Shown: positions 38,701 to 52,330, counted from the first letter of the stretch. The stretch is 64,000 nt of DNA from Casuarius casuarius (GCA_003342895.1 PTFA01000042.1:930001-994000); one strand, 5' to 3'. Numbers and translations: made by a program. The notes: generated by a model not told the origin, from the sequence alone.

Positions 38701-41700
38701 CCTTCCCAATGTATGTCTGTTGGCTGAGTTCCTGGTGGATATGAACTTAGTGGTTCCAGTGTTAATGCTGCTGAAGTGGACCGAGTAGTTTCTTCTGGTA
38801 AATTTTACTGGAGTAGGAGAGAAGGCTACAATCACAAAGGAGGTGCTGGAGTCTGTGCCAGGACAGAGGTCTCTGGTACCTGAATCAGTGCAAAGACTGC
38901 ATCTTCATCTGCACTTAATGTTGGTGCCTGCAGGGAACAGTCTAACCTCCTCTTCATGGAGGGCAGGACCCTATGAGGAGTTAACATGGCCCATGAAGGA
39001 GACCACCTACAAAAAATAAACAGCAAGCTGGTGTTGCTCTGAAGAGAGATTCCTTTTCTGTGAATGCTGTGCTCCAGTCTTGCACTACCCAGCTCTCAGA
39101 AACACTTCTAATGTTAGACCCAATAGTGCTGTTCTCAGTTGTAGTATGAGATCAGTATTACTAGTGCTATGAGGAAAAAAAAATATTGCCATGAAGAGAG
39201 CTAAAAAAAGATAAGTTATACATAATAAAGTTCCTTTGCTCTCTGCCTGTTGTCAAAGATTGTCATGGAAACATTTTTTTCAGGAATAAATTTATTTTCT
39301 GTGAATAATGTCCACAGAGCTAAGAGAATATATGTAAAAAATTATACTTTATTAGAAACACCCTTTTCCTGGCTCCCAATGATTGTAAACATTTTATCTC
39401 CTGGCTTTTAAATCACTATGAAGGACAGTATTACCTGGGCCTCAGAAGCAGCAGCTCTTGTTGTTTTAATAGGCATCTTTTATTTTATTTTGATTTTTTT
39501 TCTTGCAAAGCCATAAAGCTATATTGGTATTAAAGCATTTTAAATTAGGGACTCTTGGTCTTCCATATGTCTAGTTATGCATTTGATCACTAAAATGTGA
39601 AACAGGGACTATTTAATAAGAAACATATTACAAGTCCACAATCATGAAAATGGGAAGAGGCATAAGCAAGGTCTCTCACATAAGGATTGGTGTTGGAGTA
39701 ATGTTGCTTGGTATCATTTCTCTGCTTTTGTTTCTCCACAAGTAATCTGAGATCTTCATCCATCTCGCTGTGACAGAAGAAATTTTCAGCATTAAAAAGG
39801 CAAGTTATACTTTATCAGAAACAGCTGGATAGGATATAGTTCATTTGTGACCGAGGCATAAACCATGCCTTGCTGTATTTTAGTTCTCGCTGTTTCTTGT
39901 TGTTCTTCCAGCTTAGCAAGGCCCCGTCTAGGTGAAGAGGACCTCTGTTTTCTAGCAGTTGCCACACTGGCTTCATCTGTGACAAATTGTGGGTAGCAAT
40001 CAACTCTGGTCAACATGAAATAAAGGCTTTGCTTGTCTTAACGGGTTTTCCATCTGCCACTGTGCCTGCACATCAGGCTCCCCATGTATTTGTGTAACAG
40101 TTTCTGGAAAACCTCCGTCCTGTTAGTTGTTATACCTTGAGCTCCAAAGAGTTTTCATACTGAGCGATGGACAGTGTTATAGCGTGTCAGTTCTGCATCA
40201 TGAATGATGGTCAAAAAGCCCTTTTTTGAAAAACAGCTGCTATTTCAGGCATTCAAGTATATGTTTTCCTGCCCTACGTGACTCAGGCCTAGAGGCTGCT
40301 TTTGACAGGCTTGTAAGGATTTCTTCTGGAACCCCTTTATTGCGTCCTCATTTATCTCTGCGTCTGACTTTCTGCTGCCACTACCTCCATCAGTCTCTGC
40401 CTAATCTCTCTTGACTTGTGTATGTATCTTTAGAGGCCAGGGAGGTAAAAATGTGCTTCTGTCCCTTGAGGACATGGTTACTGCCATTCCATTAATTAGA
40501 TGACCAAGAGAACACTGAAAGGTCACAGGAGCTGGTTTCTTTTTGCCAGCAGCTAGATAGATCCCATCCGTGACCCCTTCAGGGCAAGTCGTGTTGCTTC
40601 CCACACGTGTGACTGTGCTGTAGCAGTGCAAATTCCAGCTTCCCAGGCTGTGCTGTTCCCTCCTGTGCTGTTCTCTGGCTGCCTGACATCCATGTATAGT
40701 ATGAATTTCTGCTGCTTTGGACCTACAGGACCAAGCAAAAGTGTAATTCATGGGGATTTTTGTTCAGAAAGTCTGGGAAGGGGCAGAATTACCACCCTTG
40801 CTTCCCTCAAAACCATCTCCTGTTGGTCACTTTGCTATAAAGGTCTGGCCATTTCAGATGGCGCAGTTATTAGTAGATAAGAATATTTCTTTCTTTCAGT
40901 TGTTTGCAAATGGAGTGAAGTAGAAGGGAGGAGACAGCAAACTTTATGGAAACAGCAGAGCAGGAGTATGTCCAGGAGAGGATAATAGAAGTTATCCATG
41001 AAGTGTGACATGAAGTTATCCATGAATATGACACGAAGTAAAAAGCATTTTGAAGAGTAATATGACAGAGAACGGCTCTCCTTCAGTGAAGCTGAGCTGC
41101 TGCATGGAAATGGGTCACCTCAGATGAGACACCAGCTGTGTGTCAAATCAGCAATTTCCTCCACTCTGTTTCCTCCCTTCCTGACTTAAGTATGAGAGAG
41201 AAGGAGGAAGAACTGCAGAAAAATGGGCAATAGCCTGCTGTGTGAAGGAGCACTAAGCCAGAAAGTGAGGAAGCTCATAGGGATCTGTGCATGCAGTCTC
41301 ACAGAGCTGACAGTTTTAAGACTTTTGTGTGATCTGCCCTTGCTCCTGTTGGATGGGAGCAGCTGTAGAGGATATCCTTACACTAGTGCCTTGACACACC
41401 AAAAATCTCACTCCCCATGGAAGCCCTACCTTGACTGCGCTGATGCAATAGGCAGCAGGGCTGTGGGTGAGCTGGGCTGTTTGCATGAGCATCGATATTT
41501 GAATGACTTCTCATGATACTTCACATCTTTTGTACTGGGGAGCTCAAGCAAGGATGTCGGAGAGAGCTTTTAAAATTTACATTCCTTGATGTAATTGCCG
41601 ATGGCTCCTAGAGCCTCTTGCTTAGGTCAGCCCCAGTCCTCATCTGCCATGCCCTGCTCCTCTCTGTGCTGGGACCAGAAAGGGATTCTCTGCACGGGTG

Positions 41701-41704
41701 CAGG

Positions 41705-42440
41705 CGTTAAAGCCAGGAGGGATCACTGTAATCATCCGGCCTGATGTCCTGCGCTTTCTCCAGAAGTGTCCGTGTCTTGTCAAGCTGTCGCATACTTTGA
41801 AGGGGGGGGTGAAGGGGAGGAGAGGAAAATGTACGTTCACCTCCGTAAATTAAGATGTTCCTGTCATTACTTCACCACACCTAAAAACATGCATCATATT
41901 TATAAGCCTGAGTTTGTCCAACTTTACCTTTCGGGAGGCTTGTTATATTTCACTTGATTAAAGAGCTATCTGTTATTAGAAGACCCTTTCTCATGTAGTT
42001 ACTTGCAGAAAATCCTCCAGTCACTGCTTAATGTTTTCTTAACTGACCGAAGCTGAAGCTTCAGTCTGGGACCTCAGGCTGTTCCTGGAGGTCTTTTCAG
42101 AACTCTTGCCAAATTTTCAACATCGTCTTTGAAGTACTGGAACCAGAACTGGATACAGTAATCTAAGAATAGTTCCCCTAATGCCACGGACAAGAGTAAT
42201 TAATACCTTTTCTTACTTATCAACTGATCCATCCTGCTTACGCTTTTTAGGATTATGCTCATTGAGTTATCTGTGGCATCAAGAGGGTTCATCTTCATTT
42301 ACTTATCTAACGTATTCCTGAATCCTTTTCCGCACTGCTGGATACTGTCGTCTTTAGTGTGTAGGTAATGGAAAATTTTTTTTCTTTTATCTCTTAATGA
42401 TTTGATTCTTTTCATTCAGGCTACCTTGAATCTGAAGTAT
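41705..42440 (-). mobile_element. CR1 LINE fragment, strongly degraded
   Basis: The plus strand follows the reverse complement of a sauropsid CR1 3' region in the same order as the copy at 18.9 kb: 'ggagggatcactgtaatcat', 'gcctgagtttgtccaacttt', 'attaaagagctatctgttat', 'tctcatgtagttacttgcag', 'actggaaccagaactggata', then 'ggattatgctcattgagtta' and 'ctgtggcatcaagagggttc'. The element thus lies on the minus strand. A short insertion near 41800-41840 (G run plus purine-rich DNA) interrupts it. No coding capacity remains. Boundaries are approximate, especially at the right. Confidence 0.7.
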
Positions 42441-44024
42441 ATGAGCGAGCATACTCTGAGCTACTATGTGTATTCTTCTTTAGATGCTGATTTAAAGCTT
42501 TCTTGACTGTCTAGTCTGCCACCAAAGAGTGGTCCCCTGCCTGCTGAGACAGTTTAAACCATATTCTTCTCTACAGCAGCTGTTTTTATGTTGTGAAGCC
42601 CAGAACTCCTTGCTCACACTGTCAGAGGCTTTGAAGAGATGAGAGTACTTTAAGACAAATGACTCTTCTTTACCTTTTTAATTGTTGTTTTTCATGAATG
42701 CCAGAGAAAATTCAAATAAAGAAATATGCAAGTCAGCTGTCCTACAAAGTAAACACAAAAATTCTCAAAGACTGAACATCATCATTTAAGTGTTAAGCAA
42801 AGAGATGGTACTGCTTATTTAATGTCAAATCTCAATGCATCTGTAGTTGTATAGCTATGGAGAAACCTTTCCAGCATGCACACCCATGTACACACATGTT
42901 GAAGTCTGTTCCTCCTACTCCATTTTTAGTAAGCGTACAAGGTAAGTATAAAAGGTATCAGAGGTTTATGACTGGTAATTCTTTTCTATCCTTGATCAAG
43001 CAGAACAGGTATTATTCTTGTAGAGAAGTTTTTGTAGGTTTAGATTATTGCTGATGTCTTTGAAATGAATAGCTGAGCTGTAAACGGAAGGGATAACACC
43101 TGGTTATCTTTTTGTGAAGCTTTCGGAGATCCTCTGCAATTTTCTTTTAAATCAGTTCTTGAAAGGTGACTAGAGTGCTAACATTTGTTAAGGAAATGGG
43201 ATGCCAAACAGGATAGCCAAAGGGGATTCCACCAAAAATGCCACCCGGGAGCCTCTTGAGACAGTTTCTCTGAATTGGGTGATCTGGGCTGCAAGGTAAT
43301 TTGCTAAATGCCTCACTTCAAGCATGTTAATTTTTCTTTAGTTTCATCATGTTTTCTCCCATGGCGAAAGTTAAATCTGTGTTTCCATGATGATGTCTTG
43401 ATTCATCCATGCCCGTCTTCTCTCTGTCTTGAGTGGAAGTTGTGCAGTCCTTTCTGTAGGTGCACAGTTCATTGATTTATGGAATACATCTGCTTGGACA
43501 ATCCTTTTCTTAAATCCTTTATTTCTGAAGATATTGGAAGTTGCTGCTTAAAAAGTTATTTCTTTGCCGTACTCTAAAATTTGCTAAGTTTTAACAGCTA
43601 AAGCAAAGAATAAACACTATCCAGTGAATGAGGTCTACATTTTCTAATCCTTGGATTTGGTTATGAAAAGTGACTTTTATTTTGCATGCCTGATTTATTG
43701 GGTGCCCCAACTGAGATACCCTTAAGAGGACTGCTTTCAAGAAAGGCTGAGAATTGCACATGCTTCAAAGTTAGGTCTGTTTTATATGATTTGAATTGGC
43801 CACCCAAAATCACTGGTCAGTTGTGAAAATCTCCGATTTTTTTTGTAGTGAGAGCAGTGGTAAATACAAAGCAAGCTACAAGTGATGCCAGACTGCTGTC
43901 ATCAAAAGGAAGGAAGAACAGAAAACTAATTCATCAAACCAGTCTTCTAGGGCACCTCAAAAAAGAACTTGAGCTGGGCAATACATAGTATGGCTCTTTG
44001 TCTCTCTCTGCCCACTAAGTTTAA

Positions 44025-44031
44025 AATATAC

Positions 44032-44062
<31 letters not shown>

Positions 44063-44077
44063 AATATATATATATTT
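44025..44077 (+). repeat. AT/CA compound microsatellite
   Basis: About ten TA units are followed by CA units and another AT run. The array is flanked by AT-rich intron and is likely length-variable. Confidence 0.9.
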
Positions 44078-44308
44078 GGTCTTTAAGCAGATAGGATTTT
44101 TTTTATCAGACAGTAAATGTTTGTGGGTTTAGATGTAGGAGTCCCAGGCTCAGGCCGGGCTGTTGCCAGCCCATCCAACCATGTCCCATAGTCTGGGGCT
44201 CTGCACTCTGTGCGAGTGGTCGGGGTGCCCCGGGGACAGTGCTGAGACCTGCCACTGCTGCCAGCACTGGCACTGTCTCCAGCAGCATTGCCAGAAGCAA
44301 TCTCTGGC

Positions 44309-44326
44309 AATAAATAAATAAATAAA
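44309..44326 (+). repeat. AAAT tetranucleotide microsatellite
   Basis: Four to five tandem AAAT units in HUNK intron 1. Confidence 0.85.
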
Positions 44327-47300
44327 AGTTATGTATCCCTGCAGTAATCCGTAGTTGACGTTTCTCATCTCGCGTTGTGTTTAATTCTGCAGGCCAAGTC
44401 CCACCGTGCTGGTTGGATTCTTATTCAGACCAGTTTCCTCTCCATTCAGTTGGAGCTCTCTTTGGCAGAGGACTGCAGCAACTGACTTCCTCTTATTTAG
44501 AGTTAGGAGAGAATTTCCAGAAAGAAACAAAATGGAATGATTGGATAAGTGGGGAAACTTTAAAAAAAAAAGAAAGTCCTCAAAATGTCAGGCCCTGATT
44601 TTGCAAGGTCACGTGCAGTCTGCATTTCCTCTGTAAAGTTAAGCATATTATCACTTTATTTTGCAGGCTGAGGCTGTTATTGTGCAACTTTTTTTAGTTG
44701 CCATTGCAAGTATCTGACATCGGTTTTGTTCAAGACCTGTTGACCTTGGCTCTGCAAGCGTGCCATAGAGAAAAACCTGTTTTCTGGCAAACAGGAAGGC
44801 TTGCTTCCACTGAGATGCATCCTTCTGCCAAGGGACAGCCTGTGTAAAAACATGCAGTCTGGCAAGTGAGAAACCCGAGGCTGAATTCAGACCTGGGTTT
44901 CCTGAGTGAAGGTCAGGAAACTGAAGTCACTAATAGTCATGTGGTTGTCACTTAGTTTTTATTCAGATGGAATAATAACGCATCCTAACTGGATCCAGTC
45001 TGAGATAAATCTGGGAGAACTTGGTAGAGGAATAGATATTTTTACTGTAAAACCATAGATTGAATAAAACTTTGTTGCTAAAAAAAAAATCTATTGCTTT
45101 CCATTAGTTTTGTATATATTTGAAAAGCAGTTCCACAGCAACCTTGACTTGCCTCTCCGCCCCCAACATTCTTACTCTTTTTGTGTTTAACTTCACCCTG
45201 GTATCCAACATTTGATTTCCCACTGGCAGGACATCACAGGAATGCCATGACTTGAATTTCTTCTCGAAGCACAGCAGAGGTTTAGGTGGGAAAATACAAG
45301 ATTTTCAGAGCAGGTTTTGAGCACCGAGGGGTATTTATGGAGGACTGGGCTGGAGAAGAATCCCACTCTCGGTGAGACTGAGCCCCACTCTGACAAGACC
45401 ATATTGCTTTTATCTTGCTGTAGAGCAGTAAGGCAGCAATCTAAATAGACCTTCGCATGTCCACTGGGTAAGGAAATGTTTTTTCCTTCACTAATGAAAG
45501 CACTGCATTTTTGACCCATGATTTTTCAAGATGTCATAGTGGAGTTATTTATAACCAGCAGAAGGGGAGGGGGGAGAAGATCACTTTGACTTGTGCCCAC
45601 TGAGCACCTGGAAGCTCCTTCTCCCCGGCACAACACATCACTCACTGGCTCGTGGCTTTGGCTTGCTGTCAGGGAGCAGATCTGTGCAGCTGCCCATCGA
45701 ACCTGTGAAATGTGCCTTGTGCCTAGGCATATGGATGCTGTGCTGGGGCTTCGCTCAGGAGACAGCTGTGCCAGCCCAGGAGAAACCTATCGTGTGCTGA
45801 ATGCTAGATTAGCTCAGGACAAGATGTACTAGAGGAAAGGCAGTTATTTCCAGCAGCAGGATACTGGATGGGGAATGCTTCTCAGGGGGTGGTCTGACTA
45901 TCTGCAGGTCTAAAGGCAGGATCCATCCATTAGGTAAGTCTTTCCCCTGGTAATAATGTTTTTCACCACTTCTCATTTGGGGAAAATGAAGGGGGAGGAT
46001 GGAGACGGTCAGGAGAAAACAGGCATTATGCGTCCTCACTTAGGATCATAGGATAACTCAACATTTCCTCTGAGCCTCCTTCCATGCCTTGTTGCAATTT
46101 CTGAGTGATCCTTCCATGCAGAAGGACAGAGGACAAATCAGCAAACAGCTGTTGAACTCGGTTTATCCTTATCTTCACTTCCTCGAGTTTCATAAGATTC
46201 ATTTGGGCTTGATTTGGCCTCTTTTTGTGCATCTCCAAACCCTCCGCAGCGTGAGTACACCCGTCTTTTGCTACTCTTTTGGACCAGCGTGGTTAAGCAG
46301 AAACTTACGGTCTTAAAAGTTGTCCTGACAAGGAGGAAGTCGGGGTCAATGTATACCTGTTTACAAAGAACATGCAAAATGTGTTTTCTGTGGACACAGC
46401 AGTGATCTAGCAATAGAAGCCCCAGCTCCCAGCTTTCTCCAGGCAATATCCAGCCCTTTAAACTGTCTCTTTTTGGTTTTTTTCAGGGCCTTGCTCTGAC
46501 TGCTTCTGTGCTGTTTAGTGCCCATCAACTTTTTTTGTTGTTTGATCTTTTTTTTCTTCCATTCTTGCAGATTCACAGACCCTCTTAAAACACTAGCTGG
46601 CAAAAATCCTCCGCCCATATGTGTCAAACATGTGCCTTTGTTTGGGTGATGACACGTGCCCATATTTGCTGCTGCTGTTTTAGTTGCTTCGTTCTGTAAG
46701 CAATGTTACTGTTTCCTACAGCTATCTTTAGAGAATAGTGGTGTTTACACTTCCCCCTCACCTCCATTCCAGTACGGTTAAGCCAAACCTGAACTATTTT
46801 AGGGTTACGATAAGAGAAGCAGCGATTGCTCATATGATGTGTCACACCATGAACTTCAGGAAAGTAGTTCATTCTAACAGTGCAATTCTAGGACTCTGGA
46901 ACCAAAAATATGGCCTATTACTCATCTTTGTATCTCATAACATGGAATAACCTAAACCGTTTATTTATTTACACAGCAAAGATTTGGCCAAAAGCAAAGT
47001 GTTGAATGTCAAGAGCCACTGTTGCTACATATTCAGAGTAATTACTTGCTTTATCATTTATTTATTATTTCTCTGCCAATATTGGCTGAGAATTCCGGAG
47101 GTGAGATAGGCAGGCTGTAGGCAGTGCAGAGGCAAAGAACCCCTGCTCGAAACCTGGGGGAGCAAAACAGAATAATTGGCATGTTCTGAGTAATTTTGAA
47201 AACTTCAGTGCATTTATTTCATGTTTAGCTAACATCTGCTGTGTTTTCTGTAGTGAATGCTTTTTTTCCTTCTGCATGAATGAAGTTTGCAGGTGCATAT

Positions 47301-50300
47301 TCACATATATACACAGCCTCCTACATGGTATATATTAAATGCGTTGGGGCACGTTCTGCATTCACTTACATTGGGGTAATTCTAGATGAGCCAAGTCATC
47401 CCTGGAGTAACTGAGTGTAAGGTTTGGCCTTCAGTTTTTCCTCTGAGTGCTGCAAAACAAATTGTAAATCAGAGGAAAAACCAAGAAACCCAAACAAACA
47501 AAAACCCCCCAAACCAAAGCTCTGCCTCCAGGTGCTGGGCCTTTTTCACAGGGATCCAGTTCATTCAGGAAAGCAAAGTGATCCTAGAAGAAAGCGCAAG
47601 CAAAATGAGCAGTGCAAGGGAAAGGATGTTGATAGGCGCACAGGAAAATACATGAAAGGGACAGTAAGGAAGACCACCTGGGAGGAAGAGAGTCAGAGAC
47701 ACAAAAGCTAGAAGAAACTATTATGGAGAATCTCTATATGCAAATTGATAGTAGGCTGTTTGTATGTTTGGATCAACTACAATTTTTTTCTGTAAATATA
47801 TACAGATTTCTTTAAAGACCCCGAGTTTTGAATTCTCCCTGAGATGGAGAGGAGGCATCTGTCAGATGTTTCTGTGGTGCCCTGTGCCTATGGAACTAGG
47901 AGAAAGAGGCACGGTCTCATTCATGTTCCACCCCAGCAAAAAGCAATGTTGCACAGAAACTAGTTTCCTGTCTGGTGTGGGAGATATGTCTCCCGTAGTC
48001 TTAACTGGTGTTTTATTCTTCTCTTTCCTCTATGCAAAGCTGCTTTCTGTTAGCCGTGGCTGTGGGTCCCTCAGATCCAATGCAAGGGACATTGAAGGGG
48101 GAAAGATAGCTCAGACTAAAGTGTGGATCTGCAAGCAGCTTTCTTGTGCGCTGGAGTACGTAGAGGGTCTGAACAAGGATCTGTCAAAATCAAGGAGAAA
48201 ATTTGTCCATGAGACATAGATTCCTAATTCTTCATGATAGTGAAAAAGTCATCAAGTAGTCAAATAGTGGGCTCTGACTCCTGTGTTCAGGTGTTTGCCC
48301 CTGCTCCTCACAGGCATGCTCAGCGTTTGTAGGAGACGCACATGTGTTCAGCGCTGCGCTTTTTTAGTCAATGAATTGGGAATGGCTTACTCATATAGAT
48401 AACAGAGGGTTTGCAGAATGCTTCAGAAAACAGATTACTGTTCCGCAGTGTTAATACTCCGTATTTTGTATCCTGCAGCTGTAGAAAATATTAGCATTTT
48501 ATGTTTTTTTTAAAAAAAACTCTTGCAGAGATTATATCGTGCTGCCAGCAAGCAAACTGGCATATCGTGTTTCTGTAACCCATGAATTTGTTTGTCCTCA
48601 CCAGAATAACTTCTGTGGTTTGCAGTCTAAATAATCTATGCAAGCCTCTCTTCTTGGTCTTATCTCATTAGATGGAAGAATGTACTAATTTAAGACTGTT
48701 TCCTTGGTGAATCACCTGAGGCTTTCAAAAATGGTTAAGTTAAGCTCTGATTTTCCCTGTTGTCTTAGCTTATAACTAAATGATCTTTCTTTAATGTGAC
48801 TAGTCAGGAACGTAGCTTCCAGGCATTTTTGGTTCTAACGCTACGGTAGAATACTCTGTCTCTCACCCAGGTAGCTGTCTGGAGCGTGGTGTTTAGTCTT
48901 ACCTTTATATCAAGGGCATTTCATTAGAATAGTCTTTTAACAGCAGAAATGCATCTAGCTAGTAATGTATCCAGTGGTACTGACTTCTTGTTTTTTAAGG
49001 CAAATTATTAAGCCCAGACTCCTGTAGTTTTATTCTTTAGTTCCTGTACTGATAAAACTTGACATGGATTCGAGGGATTTTTGTCAAAGGTTCTGGGTCC
49101 GTTTTTGTTGTCATACTTCCAGATCATACTTTTGTATGTTTGTGTTGTCTTTTTTAAAGGAAAACCAAAAAGTTCACCTTTCCTTTCCTTGAAGAAAAAA
49201 TACAAGACTGATCAAACTGGGAGCTGCCATGTGCTTGATGTGTGCTTGGCACTTGCTCAGGCTAGGAAGGTGGCCTGATATGTTTTGAATAAAGTCGTCT
49301 CCCTGTTGCCAAAGGCTTGCCAGCCCACAATACCATGAATTATAACAATGCAGTTGGCAGTAGCTGAAAGTGAATTTGCTGTGACTAGTTCATCGGCCCT
49401 GCGGAGAGGTGTAGTACACGAGCTGGAGTTGGAAGGAAGTCTGTTTTCCCTTGTGCTATTATCTGGGTATTGAGAATTAGCAATTAGGTCAGTAAAACCC
49501 TGAGGTGTTCCCCACGTTTATTATTTCTTCTCCTTGTAGGAGTAAGGTAACGGGAGATCCTCCAAATAAAGATGTGCCGTGAAGATGTGAATGTAGCATC
49601 TTTCTTCGCATGTCCCTCTAGGAGGGCAGCGGGATTGTGCCATTTTGCATGCACTTTGTTGGACCCATACCCGTGCAAACAAGACCCCTTCACATCTGGT
49701 TCATGTAAAATTCAGCGTGGTGCAGGAATACCGAGTGCTGCTTTTCCCCCCGCCTCCCTCGTCTTGACAAGCAACCAACTGTCGTGACGGTAGCGATCAG
49801 CAAGCCGCTGGGCCTGGGTGCCTGCATTACAGGGCTTCCTTTGTTGCGGCGCACGGGAGGAGGGTTCGGCGGGGCCCTTTGTTCCGCAGCTGGCATCTGC
49901 CGCTACATCATTGTCTGGTGCAGATGACCTGGAAGTCTGCAGCATCCAGGCTAAATAAGAGATCTTGGAAAAATAAGGTCCTATACATTTGAGGCAGACA
50001 ATGGAGGCGACATACTTTCGTTGCAACTATTTAGTGAATCCATCAAAACAATAAAAGGAACCAGCTTCTTTAAACATAGAGTGATATCCTAGCCCGTCCT
50101 GTCCTTTTGTTCTCGTGGGGTGTGCTGCACCAGAAATAAGAATGAAAGCATTTTGATAGGAACTAGCAAATACTATCTTACAGACTGTGATATAGAATCT
50201 CCTTAGTTTTATTATATGCTTTCCCTGTGGGCTCCATTTGACTTGGACAGCTCTGAGCAGATGTGCAGTTTAGAACTTGCGTGAAACAAATTTGCCTTCT

Positions 50301-50420
50301 TGCACTTTGCAAAGTTATTGGGTTCTAGAAGAAGCAAGAGGATCATCTTGCACGTATGTTTTAAAATAGAATAACAAATGGGCCAAGTGCCTGGTACCAA
50401 AATAATTTAATTTTTCATAG

Positions 50421-50444
50421 TGTGTGTATACATATATATATATA
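50421..50444 (+). repeat. TG/TA dinucleotide tract
   Basis: Short TG then TA repeat about 460 bases before exon 2; no splice role is evident. Confidence 0.8.
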
Positions 50445-50904
50445 GTTATTACTTTTAAATCATGCAAAACTAATATTTGGCTATAGTTTAAGGAACTTGT
50501 CATGGGAGCGTATTATCGCAAATCACAAGTCCAAAGCTAGAAACAGCCAAAAATGACACTTACCACATCTCAGTGCCAGCATGAAGGCTTTCTGAGAAAA
50601 TGGTTGCAATAGATGTCCTGCATTAAGTGTACTAAGTATTTGGGTATGGTTAAAGAGATTGTCTCCTCCCCTTTGTTACCTGTTTCCTTGCAACGACTTT
50701 CATCAATCATCCTACAAGGGGATAAAGAAAGAAGTTAAGCTGTGGGAGAAGCAGCTATTTCTCTGTGCTGGGCAGTTGTACCTGAAATGACATATCAGTT
50801 GAGACTGACATCATTTGATTTATTTTGCAGTTGTTTGTGCAAGGTTAAAGCCGTAAATCACTGGCAGGACTGATAACAACTCCCTCTCTTCTGTTTCTCA
50901 TTAG

Positions 50905-51197
50905 GTGGCAGTGAAAGTAATTGACAAGAAAAGAGCCAAAAAGGACACCTATGTCACCAAGAATCTGCGACGGGAAGGGCAGATCCAGCAAATGATTCGC
51001 CACCCCAATATTGCTCAGCTGCTGGATATACTGGAAACTGAAAACAGCTACTACCTTGTCATGGAGCTGTGCCCTGGTGGCAACTTGATGCACAAGATCT
51101 ATGAGAAAAAAAGACTTGAAGAGCATGAAGCACGCAAATATATCAGGCAGCTTATTCTGGCAGTAGAGCATCTTCATCGGGCAGGAGTGGTTCACAG
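50905..51197 (+). CDS. HUNK: HUNK coding exon 2 (kinase N-lobe to HR of the HRD motif)
   Basis: The exon encodes 97 full codons plus two bases, starting VAVKVIDKKRAKKD after acceptor CATTAG and ending HLHRAGVVH plus AG before donor GTAATC. It supplies the VAVK lysine that contacts ATP phosphates (K91 in human numbering as I recall), the alpha-C region with its conserved Glu in LRREGQIQQM, the hinge (MELCPGG) and alpha-D to alpha-E up to the catalytic loop. The sequence is nearly identical to mammalian HUNK, with small changes I notice such as VAVK for VAIK and NIAQ for NITQ. Phase is 0 at the start and 2 at the end; the Arg codon of HRD is completed in exon 3. Identity is very secure. Confidence 0.97.
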
Positions 51198-51544
51198 GTA
51201 ATCTTAACCTCTCTCGTAAAATTTATCTAAGAGTCTCTAAGTGGTATTTCTTATTTCTGCTTGTATTTGTATAATAAGCAGATGCCATTATAAAAATAAA
51301 TTCCAGCCATCTTTTTGGCTAATTTGTCTAATTTTGGACAATAGAAAGTATCTCCAAAAAGCACTTAAATAAGTGTGTAACTTCAGGTGAGCACACGGGA
51401 GCCTTGCTGACTCCATGGTGTTAAAGATAGTCCTGTGCTTTGCAAAGGTAGGTCTCCTTTCCTCCTAATAGTACTATTTTGCCTCTTTAGAGCTTTATAC
51501 TGTCATTTGCTAAGGAATGTTTTCAGTGTCTTTGAGGAGGTTGT

Positions 51545-51700
51545 TTTACCTGTGTTTCACTGGTGGAAATAAAGCAGTGTAGTGGAGTGAACTGATTTGC
51601 CCAAGGCCCCCCAGTCGCTTAGCTGGGACAAAGCCAGAACTGGATCAGAGAAGATCACACTCTTGCTCCTCTGCTCTTTCCACTAATTATATCCCCCCCA
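51545..51700 (-). repeat. MIR SINE, reverse orientation
   Basis: The segment 'gaactgatttgcccaaggcc' followed by 'cccagtcgcttagctgggac', 'aaagccagaactggatcaga' and 'tcttgctcctctgctctttc' follows the reverse complement of a MIR (GACTTGCCCAAGGTCACACA-type core). It is an old, diverged copy. Confidence 0.75.
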
Positions 51701-52245
51701 CAGAACTTCACAGGACTGAAAAATAACAAAGCAAAATACAGAGTGTGGAACTGCTCAGTTCATCTCTCAGTGTCTTCTCAGGAGGATTGCAAAACTCTTG
51801 CAATGGGTCCTAAAGAGAAAGAAAGAGATTCTTTAAAACAAAGTATAACCAGGGTGCGTACCTCCTTGGAGAAGAATGCTGGGGAATTAAAAGTTAACCT
51901 GGGCTCAAGGGGAAACTGGACAAGTTAATCAGAGAGAAATCTACTGAGGGTTCCTGAATAAAGAGTAGCTGCCTCTGTCTGTGGAAGTCTCTGAGCAGCA
52001 AACAGTAGAGGCTGGGAGAGTACAGGGGGAGTATCACACGTGATTGCCTATAGCTTACCCCTTTCTCTAGCGATACACTCTCGGCTGCTGTGGAGACAGC
52101 ACAGTGGGCTAGAGCGACCTTTGGTCTGAGCCAGTATGTTGCCTCCTCTGTTCTTAGGTGTGTTTGTAGGGTACTATCTAAGGAGGAGACTAAATTTTTT
52201 AAATTCAGGCTGACTGGAGTTCCAGTCTGGGCTCTCATGGACTTG

Positions 52246-52329
52246 GCATGGGACATTGAGGAAGTTGTGTATGCCCCGTCCTCCAAGGCATGGGACATTG
52301 AGGAAGTTGTGTATGCCCCGTCCTCCAAG
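52246..52329 (+). repeat. Perfect 42-bp tandem duplication, two copies
   Basis: The 42 bases starting gcatgggacattgaggaagt at 52246 are repeated exactly from 52288. The unit is a multiple of three and reads through in an open frame (14 residues, WDIEEVVYAPSSK-type, twice), but this frame lies in intron 2 with no splice or coding support. The lack of any mismatch indicates a recent event or a polymorphic minisatellite. Confidence 0.92.
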
Positions 52330-52330
52330 T

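Larger units (their letters stand above)
30899..50904 (+). other. HUNK: HUNK intron 1 (20.0 kb)
   Basis: The intron runs from donor GTACCG after exon 1 to acceptor TTAG before exon 2, with a good polypyrimidine tract (ctctcttctgtttctcattag). The first 0.5 kb belongs to the CpG island. The remainder is AT-rich with short, unrecognised ORFs; it contains microsatellites at 35654-35740, 44025-44077, 44309-44326 and 50421-50444, and a degraded CR1 at 41705-42440. I see no convincing alternative exon. First introns often hold enhancers, but no specific element can be claimed. Confidence 0.85.

Noticed and set aside
47764..48219. 151-codon plus-strand ORF in HUNK intron 1
   Set aside because: No recognisable family, no flanking splice sites of note, and length within what chance produces in 64 kb.
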